Position numbers and translations under genes: made by a program. Source: Gracilariopsis chorda (Eukaryota; Rhodophyta; Florideophyceae; Gracilariales; Gracilariaceae). From it: a stretch of 64,000 nt of DNA. Positions 1-11,816 of this stretch are shown in pieces. The DNA lies in contig NBIV01000092.1 in assembly GCA_003194525.1 (NCBI GenBank), positions 1 to 64,000 on the forward strand, written 5' to 3'. The notes under the pieces were generated by a model. The model was not told the origin of the DNA. It was given only the letters and a program-made list of their open reading frames with translations, and made no database searches. Position 1 is the first letter of the stretch; every line of letters starts with the position of its first letter.

Positions 1-315
1 GCAGGCATCACCCTGAAGCTGGGAAAGTGTGAGTTCTGCGCCGATTCGGTAAAATATCTGGGGCACATCATCCGCCCCGGACAGCTTTCAATCGATGAAG
101 CAAGAGTGAAATCACTTCGAGAGGCGAAACATCCGACTAATCAAACGGAGCTTCGATCCTTCCTAGGACTTTGCAATGTATATCGCCGATTCGTCCCGAA
201 CTTCGCCGACTTGTCAGCACCGCTTAACGCACTCCTCCGGAAAGGACAACCCACCGAACTGGACGTCTTTGACGAGCTGAGTCGTCAGCATTCTCGTCTC
301 TTGTCGACGCTGTAA
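1..315 (+). pseudogene. Element A: C-terminal part of reverse transcriptase
   Basis: Remnant of the polymerase thumb and connection region. The residues GHIIRPGQ followed by LRSFLGLCNVYRRF and a proline-rich stretch are the usual end of a Ty3/gypsy reverse transcriptase before RNase H. The catalytic palm lies outside the window. It is fossil sequence, part of element A. Confidence 0.85.
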
Positions 316-319
316 CGTC

Positions 320-717
320 CCCGCCAGTTCTGGCCTTACTGCACCCGACTTACCCTTCGAAGTGGATACTGACTCAAGTGCCCACCAGGTGGGTTGTGCG
401 TTGTTTCAAGTCACGGAAGAAGGAGAAAGACATCCGATCGGATATTGGTCACGTTCGTTGAACGTTCACGAGCGCAACTACTCGGTGTCCGAGAAGGAGT
501 GTCTTGCTGTTGTTTGGGCGTTGGCAACGCTTCGCCCATACCTTATGGGTAACCATTTCAAGGTTCACACCGATCACTCGGCTCTCCGTTGGCTACTCGA
601 AATTCGAGAACCGTCGGGCCGCCTCATGCGTTGGCGTCTCCGACTCTCGGAATTTACATTTGATGTCCTCTACAAGAAGGGATCCCTGAATACTCAGGCT
701 GACGCCTATCGCGCTTA
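320..717 (+). pseudogene. Element A: RNase H domain
   Basis: RNase H of the LTR-retrotransposon type, which removes the RNA template during reverse transcription. Recognisable parts are the opening VDTDSSAHQVGCALFQ, the IGYWSRSL strand, NYSVSEKECLAVVWAL, and VHTDHSALRWLL. The frame then runs toward the spacer before integrase. It is fossil sequence, part of element A. Confidence 0.88.
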
Positions 718-768
718 GGAACATCAGCGGAAACCGAACCGGTCGACGATCTGGAAATACCATTTTTC

Positions 769-2466
769 ATGGCACAATCCCCGGAGGGAACGGAAGAAGA
801 CGACCCAGACGTGAATGGGGATGACATCTGTGACGATATTCTGGCTGCAAACCCTACGGATCCTCCGGATGACCAGGTTGTTCCCATATCCCCTGAGGAA
901 ATGATCCGTGAACAACAGCAGGATCCTTTCTGTGCCCAGATTCGTGCCCGTCTTAACGGGGGCGCACAGATACCCTTTGCGGTGAACGATCGAGGCTACC
1001 TAGTCAGGTTGCTGACACGGGCCCCACAGATCGTTGTACCTCACACGCTGCAGCAGCGCGTCTTGCATCTATCGCATTACGCGAAGTTGGGTGCACATCC
1101 CGGCGGGAGGAAACTATACCTGACCCTTCGCAGGGACTTCTATTGGCCTGCTATGGCATTTGACTGCTATGCAGTTCGCCGCACGTGCGTGGAATGTGCG
1201 AAGAATAATGTGAAACTTCGGAAGTACTCGAAGAAGTTAACACTATTCCCGGCACGGGCGCCACTCGAATATGTCGCTATTGATATCTTGGGCGAGCTTG
1301 TCAAAACCAAACGTGGTTACAAGTATCTTCTCGTCATTACTGACCGCTTCTCAAAGTTGGTGAGAACAGTACCGCTTAAACGGATTACCGCGGACGTGGT
1401 TGCGCGTGCGTTCGTAACCCACTGGGTCTTTACTTACGGCCCGCCGGTACACCTACTCTCCGACAACGGATCTCAATTTACCTCAAAGTTCTTTCAGGAC
1501 GTATGTAGAATCTTGGGAATCAAGAATATGTTTACTACCACCTACCACCCGCAGTGTAACGGACAAGTGGAACGATTCAATCGTACTATGCTCAACGCAC
1601 TGCGCGCGTATGTCGCGGATCACCCCATGGAATGGGACTTGTACACGGACGCTATTACGTACGCGTATAACACCCAGGTACACCGGGTCACGACCCTCGC
1701 TCCATTTGAGCTGGTCCTGTCTCGGATTCCGCCACCCATGGCTATTGAAGCGCAACCGAACGTCTCGGGGTACCCTTCACCAAGTTTATATCGAGATTCC
1801 TGGAAGGAATGGTTGAAGAACATGGTCCCTACCGCCCGAAAGGCTATGGGAAAAGCCCAGGAGGCATACAAACAGAACTTCGACGCGAAGATTCGTTCCC
1901 CGATACCCCAGGTCTCGGAAGGGGATTCCGTCTTCCTGCGAAAGGAATATTATAATCCCGAAAAGGAGAAGCGCCACAAGTTGTCACCGATAGTGAATGG
2001 ACCCTATCGGGTGGTTTCCGTCGCCGACGACACATTCGTACTGGACGTCGATAACCAGTTCGAACGCGTCTCACGCGACCGCGTAGCCCACGCGCCTGCG
2101 CCCCCTGAGGGCTCATCACCGCTCGTGACAATCCCGGAGGATGAACTCGTAACTCGGCCAACGGATAATCTGCTTCCGTCCCGCCCACCCGTCTTACCGC
2201 ACCCGAAACGGGGACTCTCGGATCTTCCAATTGCCGATCAACCGGTTGGGCGCGCCGCGCGTATCGTGCAACGCACGCTTGACCCCAAACGCCTAACCGT
2301 TACTCCGCCCGCGGAGGTCCTTCATCCTGAACCCACCGCCCTCTCACCTAAGGAGGGGAGGGACGGGAATCGATCGCGCCATCGCGGAAGGAAGCTCCGG
2401 CGTCGGACGGTGTCCCGTTTCATACGGCATCGTCGGATGAGAACCCCCGGAGCAGGGAGGAGTTGA
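769..2466 (+). pseudogene. Element A: integrase with HHCC finger and GPY/F module
   Basis: A long frame of 565 residues that contains the integrase, which inserts the cDNA into the host genome. An HHCC zinc finger (about residues 95-145) carries LSHYAKLGAHPG and the CVECAKN pair. The DDE core follows with YVAIDILGEL, LLSDNGSQF and GQVERFNRT. A GPY/F-like module follows around residue 410 (NGPYRVVSV), then a basic, proline-rich tail. The family usually continues into a chromodomain, found here further downstream. It is fossil sequence, part of element A. Confidence 0.9.
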
Positions 2467-3179
2467 ACGCATCTCGAAGCGAGAAGGCCGTCTCCGCGGA
2501 CCCGGATGCACTCCTGTCGAGCGAGTCGCTGGGTAGCGAAGGAGGAAGTAGTGAACCGGACTCGGTGTGGTCACTAATGTGGCGAATGATATCTCCGAGC
2601 ACGGAGCACATACAACCTCGTTCATAACCAGTTTCGTGGTGAGCTGAAAAGCAACCGCGGACACGGAGAGTGTGGTTGACACTGCGTGCGTTACCGCAGA
2701 GCCCTACAAATGGACACTGTGACGCCACTGTCACGCGGACGAAGCCCGAAATTCCAAACCGTGGAAAGGTGTACACGTACATACCGCCGGCCGGCGTCAG
2801 GAGTACAGTCAAGACCCTCGTCGTGGAAAGACCGCGCGCGACACTTGCCGCCAGCGGCCAGCCAATCACAGTGTGTGATGCATGGCAATCCGCCTCCTGG
2901 CGTCGGAACCGTAGTGAACCGCCTCCCTCACCGTGAACGGTCAAACTCACCAGAGTTGCACGGGTCGCGTGGGAGAAGAGCTCGCGAGCTGCGCGTCAAT
3001 AGGGGAATCCGGTTAGAACGGAAGGCCCCCCCCACAAGGAGAGGATTAGGAAGCGGAAAGACCGCAATGCGGTATCAAGTCCCAGCACTCGCAGCGTCGA
3101 GGAAAGCTGACTTTGCCCGCAGGGTCGCGCCAATTTCAGGCAAGTCCCCTCACAGGGTTCTCCCCTTAAGCCCTGCCAT

Positions 3180-3420
3180 GACGGGTCAGGAGCCGGCTAC
3201 GTACGACCAGGAGTTTGTCGTTGACCACATCGTGGATCATGTTCTGGACTCCAAAGGAGTGTGGTTTTACCAAATCCGATGGTACGGATACCCCCGGAAG
3301 AGGACACATGGGAGCCCATTCAGCACCTTCCTCGTTCCAAGGTGATAACCTACCACCGCCGGACGCGGTTCCCACTCCCATCCACTTTGGACATGGCCCA
3401 GGTTGGGTAGGACGATACAC
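3180..3420 (+). pseudogene. Element A: chromodomain at the end of pol
   Basis: A short chromodomain-like stretch (EFVVDHIVDHVLDSKGVW, then IRWYGYP) at the end of pol. Chromoviruses use this domain to steer integration toward modified chromatin. The same module is seen in elements B (about 9.68-9.88 kb) and C (16.86-17.00 kb), which supports the call. It is fossil sequence. Confidence 0.75.
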
Positions 3421-3746
3421 TGCACTATGCAGAAGATTCCGAAGACGGAAGAGAAGTCTCCGAAGAGAAGAGGACACAGGAAGAGATCTGGCTACAGAAG
3501 GTTACACGAAGTAATGGACTGGATAGGGAAACCAATGGTCATTGGACGTCACACCGCCTAGCGGTCCGACCGAAGTAACGGTTTAATGAAGAATACCGCC
3601 TAGCGGTCCAGCATGAAGATGCTATGAAGAAGAAAAAGAAGAGTCCGGACATACGGATATAGAAGAAGGAAGTCGTTTACCACAAGCTATGGAGCGTTAA
3701 GCGCTAACCTATATCAGGTGTGCGTGCCACGGTCCAGGATCCTGAC
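3420..3746 (+). other. Element A: spacer between pol and antisense ORF
   Basis: About 330 bases without a recognisable gene. It holds two copies of the short motif ACCGCCTAGCGGTCC (near 3546 and 3597), each containing the palindrome CCGCCTAGCGG, about 50 bases apart. Their role is unknown. This spacer lies between the 3' ends of the convergent pol and antisense frames. Confidence 0.6.
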
Positions 3747-5470
3747 TTAGGATGAGCCGCTCGTTGGCGGTTGGTAGTTCGCAGACGCGAAAGCCAATAA
3801 CTCGCTCACGCTGGTGAGGTTGGAAGGCGCAACCACTCCAATGGACTGGAGGTGAGCCCTGAGGGCAACGGCCTGAGGGTCCACGGGGACCGGAGATGCG
3901 GTAGACGGAGAAGCAGCCGCACTGGCGGCCATATTCCAGCCATCTGGAGCAGCCACATGCTGGCCGGATCCGTCGAGATCGTTGACCATCACCGTTACCG
4001 GGGCTACGGCCTCCTCCACCTCATCGGGGTCGTCATCCACCATTGGATCATCCTCGTAAGAACCGTGCCAGTCATCGGAAAACATGAACCCAACCGGGTG
4101 GCCTCGCGGAACGGAGCGTGGTACATCGCGTAACGCTAGCGCGTGAGCCCGTGAAGTCACGGATACCTCCCAAGGGTCATAGAAGACGAAGTTGCCAGCG
4201 TTTGGATTTCTCCGGCCTGGAGAGCGATCATGCCTGGAAGGCTCACCGTCAGGGACGTTGGAGACTGGGACTGTATCCCAGTTAACCATATCGATGGTGT
4301 TCAGAAGGCACTGAAGCTCATCCACATTGGCTTCGGATCCCAGAGGGATATAGAGATCCAATCGGCGGATAACCTGGCGTAGGTGAGGAGGAATGTACCA
4401 CAGACGGTTCTTGTCGTACACCTCCCAGAGGAGAAATGCGGCAACGCGAGCAGCCCATTCGGCGAGGAAGAGAGTCCAGTAACCGGAATCCGGATTGTTG
4501 ATTAATCGTGAACCGATGTAGCTGAGGCACGGAGGCATCTCCGCAAAGCATCCCCTCGGGACTTCGAACCTGCTCCACCAATGGGGAAGAGGTGCATACC
4601 GGCCGCGCATCGCGGATGGACGGAGCCTCTCGACCTCGAGATTTTGGTATGGTACCAGGAACCCGAAGCGGGAGCGCGCCTTTCGCTCAAACCGGAGTCG
4701 GTCGAAGAAGGGTCCGCGATGATTCGGACGACGAAGATATCGGAACTCTGCACGCAGAATTGGGCGCCTCCAGAGGAGCATCCCGGCTTCTATTGGAGTG
4801 GACCGGAACGGTGTAGATGGCTGGTAGGCAGCAAGGTTCTCGCAGTATGAGACTTCACCGTAGGTACGGTACCGCGAGAGGTCAAAGCTGTATTCCGTTG
4901 GTACCAGCTCATCCGGATAACTCGCGCGGGCGAGACGGTCGTAGGCGACCTTGGCCATCCCGGCATGGGCTTCATTCAGCGTCTCGACACCATATCTGGT
5001 GCGCTTCCGTGCGAGGAACTGTGGCTCTACCGCGATACGCGTCCTCCAGTCGAAGGAGTCGACCATATCCCGGCCTAGTCCCCCTGGGAGCTCGCCCTCC
5101 TCCACATAGGAGTCGATGAGGTCCGAGTCGGAAACCCATGTGGGGTGGAACCAGGGCGCACGCGAAAAGAGGAGAGCGTCTTCCCGGGATTGCGGGCCCA
5201 AAGTGTCGATGGTGACACCCAGCCGGCGGCGGTCGCAGTGATCGGTATCGCTTGAGCGGAATTCCAGGCGGCGATACTCGCGGCATCCGAGGCATCCAAG
5301 GTTGGAACATGAGACGATCCTCCAGGCAGAGGCAAGGAGAGGAACCCAGAGGATGGGTGACGAACCCACGACCCCGGCGTCGCGAAGGAAGGTTGTCCGC
5401 TCGCGGAAGTCCCCTGCGGGGCGCCCGCAGGCGGGTTGTTCGAAAACGGAGTGTTGGTCATAGTAGAGAG
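3747..5470 (-). pseudogene. Element A: antisense ORF downstream of pol, function unknown
   Basis: A long frame on the strand opposite to pol, most of it open from 5369 to 3747 (540 codons), with a likely N-terminal part near 5463 (MTNTPFSNNPPAG). I do not recognise the protein. It is rich in Trp, Arg and Pro, has an acidic stretch near its end, and ends in an Ala/Ser-rich tail. The segment around IPPHLRQVIRRLDLYI resembles the antisense frame of element C (LPPRLIAFNRELGVQN), each followed by a similar EL-rich helix and a Trp. Antisense ORFs at this place are known from some plant LTR elements. It is treated as a fossil part of element A. Confidence 0.6.
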
Positions 5471-5637
5471 GGGCGCAGAGTCTGTTGAAGAAGGTACTGA
5501 GGGTTGATCAGTTGTAACCGTGTTGGTACGGGGGACCGGTATCTCGGCGATTCCCTTGTCGGGACTATTTATACCCTCGCGCCTCATCTCCTCACGTTTA
5601 TACTCACGTTCGTTTTCGGCCCTTAAGGAGGGGGATG

Positions 5638-6551
5638 TGTAGTGCAATACATTCCCGCGTACGGGCGATGGTGAAACTCATATCTGAGGTGTACTCGGTG
5701 CGAGCGATGAAGCGGGATGCATGAATTTTAGCCCCCGTTTACCGGGCTAATTAGCGGTCGGGTTACCCAGGGTGGTTATGGGAACATTCATATTTTGTGG
5801 TACTTGCCTGGCAAGGGTGGTGGACACGTGGCTACAGCCCCGGCCAGGAGGCCCAAAACGGCTACTTATTTTAGTATAGTTTAGGGGTTAATTTTACTTA
5901 GGCTAGTGCACTACCTACTGTACTGCACTGAGCTAGTACTTGAGCGTCGGCCGCACGGCGGCGAGCTCACCAAGAAAAGTAACAAGAGTTCGGCTCTGAC
6001 TCTATTCGCCATGCGAAGTGTCTAACTCCTCGCGGAGGTACACCGCTTGCCCGATAGTTTCACCCGACTCGCACCACCGAGGAGACCGTGCTCGTCGTAC
6101 CCAGTGGGTTGTGACCACTCGTGGTATTCGTTGTTGTCGTGTGACCGCCCGTACAGGCCCTATCTCCGCCCCAGTTTTGGGTATTGATATTACCGACGTG
6201 TGTCGTGAGACCGTGAGACCATCCCTTCCCCTCATATCCCCTAACCGCCGCGCGGTGCGTGTTCGTGTGTGTGTATCGGCACCCCCCCTCCGGGGTCTGT
6301 TCCCGCTTTCCGCACGCCCCCGTCGGGTGGTCCCTTTCCCTCTTTTGTTCCCCTGTTCACAGGCTACTTCCGGACCAGCCGTGGTTCCGACCCGTTCTAA
6401 CCCCTAAACCTCCGAGGTACATCCAGGCTCCCGACGGAGTTACACCCGTCATACGGGACACGGAGGGCTCTACCCAGCTGGGCCTACCTCTCCAAGAGAG
6501 CAAGGCTTCGAGCTTCCTTGGGTGCCTTTCCCACACCGGGATTGCACCACA
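5638..6551 (+). repeat. Element A 3' LTR
   Basis: Starts TGTAGTGCAATA right after a purine tract (AAGGAGGGGGATG) and ends ATTGCACCACA, so the ends are near-inverted copies of each other, as usual for LTRs. Length is 914 bp. Its reverse complement matches the three solo LTRs at 6951, 17841 and 22047 in start, in the GGGTAGAGCCCTCC segment and in the 3' hairpin region. A 3' hairpin (about 5941-5969) is formed by TGAGC and GCTCA with inner paired blocks. Confidence 0.8.
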
Positions 6552-7870
6552 GTAGTACATGCGAGTGGGCAGTCTGTATCGCCAACTAGAACAAAAAACT
6601 AGTCCGTTTGGTCGGATGAAGTCTGCATTTACTCGTTCATTGGGTTCTGGGGGCACTGTCATCCTAAGTAGACCCACCGGTCTCGAGGTACACCTCGGTG
6701 ATGAAGCACCTCGGCAGATATGGGCCAATGGCAGGCCTGCGTATGCACTACCCAAAAATAAATTAAGTATTATCTAGGGTATTGCATGCATGCCTGCCCT
6801 TCCTTCCGGTCGTGCACGTGTATCCCGTCCCAATAGTCCCCAGGCGCACCATGCCAGTCAGGTGCACTCTTGCCTTCTGTCCACCTTCCGGTCTCCCACG
6901 TTATCGTGCATCGGTGTTCGCTGTCGCCCGTCATGATCTGACGCCCGAACTGTAGTGCAATACCCGCAAGCCGAACAACACACGAAGACGTTCGGATCTT
7001 CCCCTCTGGACGGAAACAGAGCGAACGGAGCCTCTCCGGATGAGCACGACGAAGTCGGTTTGTAAAGCCGAGGCTCACCCTCACGCCAAGCGGGGAGAGT
7101 TGAAACGGTAGGATTAGGATCACCACGAATGGGAAAACAGCCCTTCCAAGGAGTACGAGTCCACGTAAGTGGGGGAAGACGTCACGGGATACCGGCACGA
7201 GAGACACGCGTCAGCGGTGACGAGTAACCACACAAAGGGGTAGAAACCACGAGAGTGGGGTACGGGAAATACGGGGGATGCCCGATTGGGGTCGATGGGG
7301 GTGTGGGCCAACGGGACCACGGAAAAAGGTACAAAGGAACCCTATACAGGGGCGAGAACACGGCGGTGGTGAATTAAGTGACGAGTGCCCAAGGCGGTGA
7401 TACTCCTAGTGACGCAGGGTGGATAGGTCTACCGTTAGTAACGCGGCTTTACCTCCGAGGAGCGTGAAGACTCGCGAAAGCGGAAAAGACTTAGAGCCAA
7501 GAACCCTGGTTGGGGAAGTTTACTCAGTGTCAGGGCGAGGTCGCCGAGCCACTATATAGTGTAGTAATCTCCCTACTGTAGCGTAGATAAATAATAAATA
7601 ATAAATATAAGTTAACTAAATGTCCACATCGTGGTGCCAACCTCCTCTTGACTATCCGTGTCACACGTGGTCCACTCACGCCTTGGGCGGCACACGGCGC
7701 ATGCACAGGTGTGCACCTGGTGCACAGTGCGGATCCGCTGAGGGCTGAGACACCCGTTAATAGCCGTAGTAATCATAAACACGCGAAAGCGGCAAAAACA
7801 TCAAGTCCACAGGGCATCGCTGAGTCTTCCTCCTTGAGGATTGCACCTCACGTACGGTCGCTCTACCACA
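6552..7870 (-). repeat. Element B 3' LTR, split by a solo LTR
   Basis: Reads on the minus strand from TGTGGTAGAGCGACCGTACG at 7870, is interrupted by the solo LTR, and continues from 6945 to 6552. The matching 5' LTR ends at 16689 with the same TGTGGTAGA start. A purine tract (minus strand, 7884-7871) precedes it, as expected for a 3' LTR. The left limit is set by the LTR of element A and may not be the true end. Confidence 0.78.
6951..7850 (-). repeat. Solo LTR (element A family) inside the LTR of element B
   Basis: A 900-bp LTR without internal region. It starts TGTAGTGCAATACCC and ends GATTGCACCTCA, and is flanked by CGAAC (6946-6950) and CGTAC (7851-7855), a 5-bp target duplication with one change. 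The uninterrupted LTR of B at 16670-16689 shows the empty site. It contains the GTTGGGGAAGTTTACT segment followed by a hairpin (7526-7553). Internal orientation is opposite to the LTR of element A. Confidence 0.85.
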
Positions 7871-7884
7871 TGTCTCCCTCCTTA

Positions 7885-8445
7885 AAGTGCGCCATGTCCA
7901 CGTGGTGCTTTCCCGAGCGGTCGGTTGTAATGTGGCGGCTAGGTAGAGTGTGGGCGGGACCCATTGCCCGGCGTGCGGGAAGTGCTCCAGCACTGATGTC
8001 GTGGCGGATAACCAGCCGACCGGTAGTGGTCATGTCCGTCTGCCCGCGTTTTTCTTTAGGTCCGTACGGTGACAGGATGAGGGGAATGGGGGGTGCTTCC
8101 GATTGCAATGAATTCGTAGAGTGCGTTTCGTTAGAAGTGACAGCATTATTGCTGGCGGTTTCCTTTTCCCCCCCTTTTTGTTTTTTTTCCGTAAGGGGGT
8201 GGGGGACCACATTCTGAACCCCTGCCCACGTCAATGAATTGACCCCCGTCGGCCAGTTGAAGTTCAACAGTCACCTCCTCAGTGCCGCGGTCGCGTTTTT
8301 TTCGCCGACTGATCCTCAGCGCGCTCCTCTGCCCCTTTCAGTTGGTCTCCGGACGGTCGCATATCGCTGCACTGACGACTCTTCAGCTTCGCTCCTCTGT
8401 GTCGGGTTCCATCTCGTCCGTTCGGTCGGTACTTATACTGCAGTC
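7885..8445 (-). other. Element B: leader of the antisense ORF
   Basis: About 560 bases between the purine tract of B and the start of the plus-strand ORF. It has a pyrimidine-rich run (8158-8190) with C and T homopolymers. I see no gene that I can support here. Confidence 0.5.
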
Positions 8446-9312
8446 ATGGGAGATCCTCCCTCAATTTCACCTCCCTTCGTCCTACCGTTCGGTACTTCCT
8501 CCCCGGGACTGCAATCCTCTCCGGCAAGTCCCATAGTCATGCCACCTCCTGTCGATCCGTATGCCTGTCCGCGCGCTTTGACGTCGGGTCCACCAGTGGT
8601 CTGGCGCACACTTCCGTTGCCGGTCCAACAACTCGACCACCGTCATCAGTGCATATTCACCCCCGCCCGTCAGGAACGAGACCCTCTGATGTCGGTCTTG
8701 GAATATCAGCGGATGTCCACCAACTATCTCGATTCCGAGCGTATCCGTACTCATACCGTTCGGAGTTTGGATATCTACGACCATTGCCTCATAAAGTCCG
8801 AGGCTTTCGATCCAGAGACCGCAGCGGAAGCCCGGGATACTTTTGCTGTAGCTATTGCACAGCATAAGCCGCCCTGTACACAGGGGCCACCCACGTGGCA
8901 CCCACCCAATATTGATGAGTTGACCGTACGGGCTGAGAGTGAGCGTCTCGCTCAGAAGGCCATTACGGATCTCTTCAATGCTGCTGGTGCCCGTGCAGCC
9001 GGGGTTTCTTCTGGTAATCCTACTTCGGGAGCTGGGCCGAGCAGTCTCATTTGTGCTGCTGCTTGTGTGAGTCAGAGCGGTTTTTCTGGTGCACCCGCTG
9101 TTGCAGCTGTTGCGGCCGATTGGGATGAGCTGATGCCACAGGTTCCTGTGCCCCATGCGTCCAGCGTAGTCATCTTGGAGCCCGAGAGGGTCAATTCAGG
9201 ATCTATTCGGGATGGTAGCCATCCCCCAGTCCCATTTCGTTCTCTTCGCAGTGTTCAAACCATTAATCGTGGTAGAGTGCGTGGTGAGCGTGCTCAAGGT
9301 CGGGGTAGTTAA
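8446..9312 (+). pseudogene. Element B: ORF antisense to pol, function unknown
   Basis: An open frame of 288 codons on the plus strand, opposite to the pol of element B and between its chromodomain and 3' LTR, which is the same place as the antisense frames in elements A and C. It starts MGDPPSISPPFVLPFGTSSP, comparable to the Pro/Ser-rich start of the frame in A. The middle has many charged residues (EYQRMSTNYLDSERIRTH), then an Ala/Ser/Gly-rich stretch, and it ends in an Arg/Gly tail (NRGRVRGERAQGRGS) that could bind nucleic acid. I do not recognise the family. It looks open over its whole length. Confidence 0.55.
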
Positions 9313-9639
9313 GTTTAGGTACGGGTCTCTCCGTCCGGTGTATGGTGAGTGCCCTATTTTTGTTCTTGATTAAACTTCTATTTGTTTCGCATCACCTTCT
9401 TTATGTGTTCCAGTTCGGTGCGCTTCGGCTGGCCCAGCGAGTGGGTCTGTTGATATCTTCATCAATAGCGTGTGTCCGGCCATGGAGCGTGCGACGCATG
9501 GTGCCGTACAGTGCATTGAAACGACGTACTGAAACAACCAATCGCACACGCATATTGAAGCAACGTACCGGACCAACCAATCTCGGTCGAACGGTGGCCA
9601 CGTTCCGCTTCCCATATCATGTTGTGTTCCGCCTCCTCA

Positions 9640-9880
9640 TCTTCCTTCGGCACTTGGAGGTTTGCACGTTCTCGTTGCTTTTGGCGACGCCAGTAGCGGG
9701 CGTTAAAATGGTGGGGAATGTGAGAGGGGGGTTCGAATTTATCGTAGTGCAGTTGGTATCCAAACCAATGGACTCGATATTGAGTTCCGTCCGGCGTTTC
9801 ACGATGGCCGAAGATTCGGTTGACCGCATGGGGTTGCGGTGTGGGTGTTATCGCGTCCGTTGCGGGTTGTGTGGTAGGTT
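9640..9880 (-). pseudogene. Element B: chromodomain
   Basis: Chromodomain-like stretch on the minus strand at the end of pol (HAVNRIFGHRETPDGTQYRV followed by HWFGYQLHYDKFEPPSHIP). The aromatic residues and the WFGY-x-DKFEP pattern match the chromodomain fold. It is fossil sequence, part of element B. Confidence 0.8.
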
Positions 9881-9899
9881 TGTCGGCGAAAAGACCGTC

Positions 9900-11330
9900 C
9901 GGATCAGAATCAGGTTCGGTGGTGAGCCGTGGCGTAGCCGTTTTAGTGGTTGGGTCGGTGGTGAGTGCCGTTCGGACTGATCGACGTGGCGCCTGTGTTA
10001 CTTGGTCAATGCTGACCCGATTGTTCAGTCCGTCGTCTTTTATTAGGACGGTATCGTCCGTGACGGTCACGACGGGAAATGGACCGTATATTTTCGGGAG
10101 ACGTTTCCGATATATTGCGCGTATATTCGTCAGCTTGCTCTTCCAGGGCTGTTGACATCCATTTTGGTTGGTCGACATACACCTCATACCCGGGACTAAA
10201 CTTAGGGAGAGTCCGTACGGTTTTATCAAAGTCCATTTTTTACTGGAGCTGGGCCTGAGTGGTTTTCGTCTGGGCGGACGAAAGAGCATCCCAAAGAGGA
10301 GCTAGGATGTATAGTTTAACCTGCGCCGCGGTGGCGTTTTCAGGTGGATGCTCCGGGATGGTGTTAGGGGTCTTTTCAACCTGCAGAATGGGCGGGTGCC
10401 ATGAGAGTACCAAGTCCAAGGGCGTTGTTCTTGTTGTCCTGTGGACTTCCATATTGTATGCATAGGTCATCGGTTGCACGTACTCATGCCATTCGGTTTG
10501 GTGTTCTGCCACATAGTGACGTAGGCGTTCGACGAGCGTTTTTGTTGAACCGTTCGGCCTGTCCACTTTTCTGCAGGTGATAGGCCGTGGTGGTCAGATG
10601 CTTGATGGCTAACATGTTGCACACAGCTTCGAAGAACGTGGAGACGAATTGGCTCCTGTTGTCGGTCAGCAAGTATAATGGTATCCCGTACAGATAGACC
10701 CAGTTGTCCAAGAAAGGCAAGGCTACGGCTGCCGCCCTAGTGGATTTTAAGGGACCGCTCGGCAGAACTTTGTAAACCGGTCTGTAATAACTAGAATGTA
10801 TTGATGCCCCTTTGCAGACTTTGTCAATGGACCAAGGATGTCCATTGCGACGAAATACAATGAGGCCGCTGTGGGAAATAGCTTCAACAGCTTGTGGTGC
10901 CATTGGCGGATTCCGCGAGTAGCCAAGCAGGTACGACAATCCCGTACGGTCTGGAATACGTCAATAGCCATCCCTTCCAGTAGTAGTCCCGTTGCAGCCT
11001 GGAGTACATCTTTGTTGCGCCGGGGTGTCCAGCAAACCGCGGGTAGTGGGACAGATATAATAACCTGGCTTGCAGTGTCTCCGGCACGTACCATTGGAGA
11101 GCTCCATGTATCGGAGCTTTCCTTATCAATATCCCGTTTCGGTTTACATCGAATAGACATTTGCCATCTCCAACTTTCGCACGTGCGGACTTACAGAGGG
11201 TATCATTTTTCTGTTGCTGGAGGAACTCTTCCACCATCATGGGGGCGAGTTCCTGCAACTCGTCCTTACCTTCGAGTAATGCTGGGTGTCGCATCCCGTT
11301 CGGATTGTTCTGTGGCCAGTCTGTTATGAC
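9900..11330 (-). pseudogene. Element B: integrase region
   Basis: Integrase of the Ty3/gypsy type on the minus strand, spread over several frames. Visible are the zinc finger (LLYLSHYPRFAGHPGATKMY and a later CRTCLATR pair), the core with FVAMDILGPL, LLTDNRSQF and AERFNK, and a C-terminal GPFPVV module near 10.08 kb. It is broken in several places. It is followed by the chromodomain. Confidence 0.85.
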
Positions 11331-11359
11331 ATTCTTCTCTCTAATGTCCCAGCACTCCT

Positions 11360-11816
11360 TAGCTACGGTATATTCTTCGCCCTTTTCGGTCACGTCGTTC
11401 GTCATCATGCACGGTACGTCGTCTTCGAGCGGGTCTGTGTCTTCTCTATCCGTACGGACTCTAGAAAGCGCGTCAGCCGCTTGGTGCTTAACGCTCAGTG
11501 GGTGTATTACGTCAAATTCGTACTCCATGAGGCGGAGACTCCATCTTGCTAACCGTTCGGATGCATCCGCTAGGTTCAGGATCCAGCTTAGTGCGTGATA
11601 GTCCGTACGGAGTGTGAACCGTGTGCCCTCCAAGTACGGACGGAGATGAAGGATGGCCCACACTAATGCAAAACATTCCCTTTCGGTAGTGGAGTAGGCC
11701 CGCTCAGGCTTTGTTAGTGAGCGGCTCCAGTAGCCAATCGGACGAAGGTCACCTTCGGGCTGCTCCTGGAGGAGACAGCATCCAACTTGGGTATTGCAAG
11801 CGTCAGTGTCCAGGAC
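11360..11816 (-). pseudogene. Element B: RNase H
   Basis: RNase H-like stretch between the reverse transcriptase and integrase, with MWAILHLRPYLEGTRFTLRT and DYHALSWIL followed by ARWSLRLMEYEFDV. It is the minus-strand counterpart of the RNase H of element A and is fossil sequence. Confidence 0.85.

Larger units (their letters stand above)
1..6551 (+). mobile_element. Element A: Ty3/gypsy chromovirus, 5' part outside window
   Basis: Old LTR retrotransposon on the plus strand. In order it shows the end of a reverse transcriptase, RNase H, integrase with zinc finger and GPY/F module, chromodomain, an antisense ORF, a purine-rich tract (5624-5637) and a 3' LTR (5638-6551). The order RT-RNase H-integrase-chromodomain defines the chromovirus branch of Ty3/gypsy. 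It is broken in a handful of places, although the integrase frame is still long. The 5' LTR, gag and most of pol lie left of the window. Its LTR ends directly against sequence of element B. Family assignment is secure; age is old but not extreme, inferred only from the remaining long frames. Confidence 0.9.

Noticed and set aside
3747-5369. 540-codon minus-strand frame as a host gene
   Set aside because: It lies inside element A, between the chromodomain and LTR, and a related decayed frame is in the same place in element C. A part of the element is more likely.
7648-8217. 189-codon plus-strand frame
   Set aside because: It spans the solo LTR end, the LTR of B and the leader of the antisense ORF, so it is an open frame by chance across three repeat parts.
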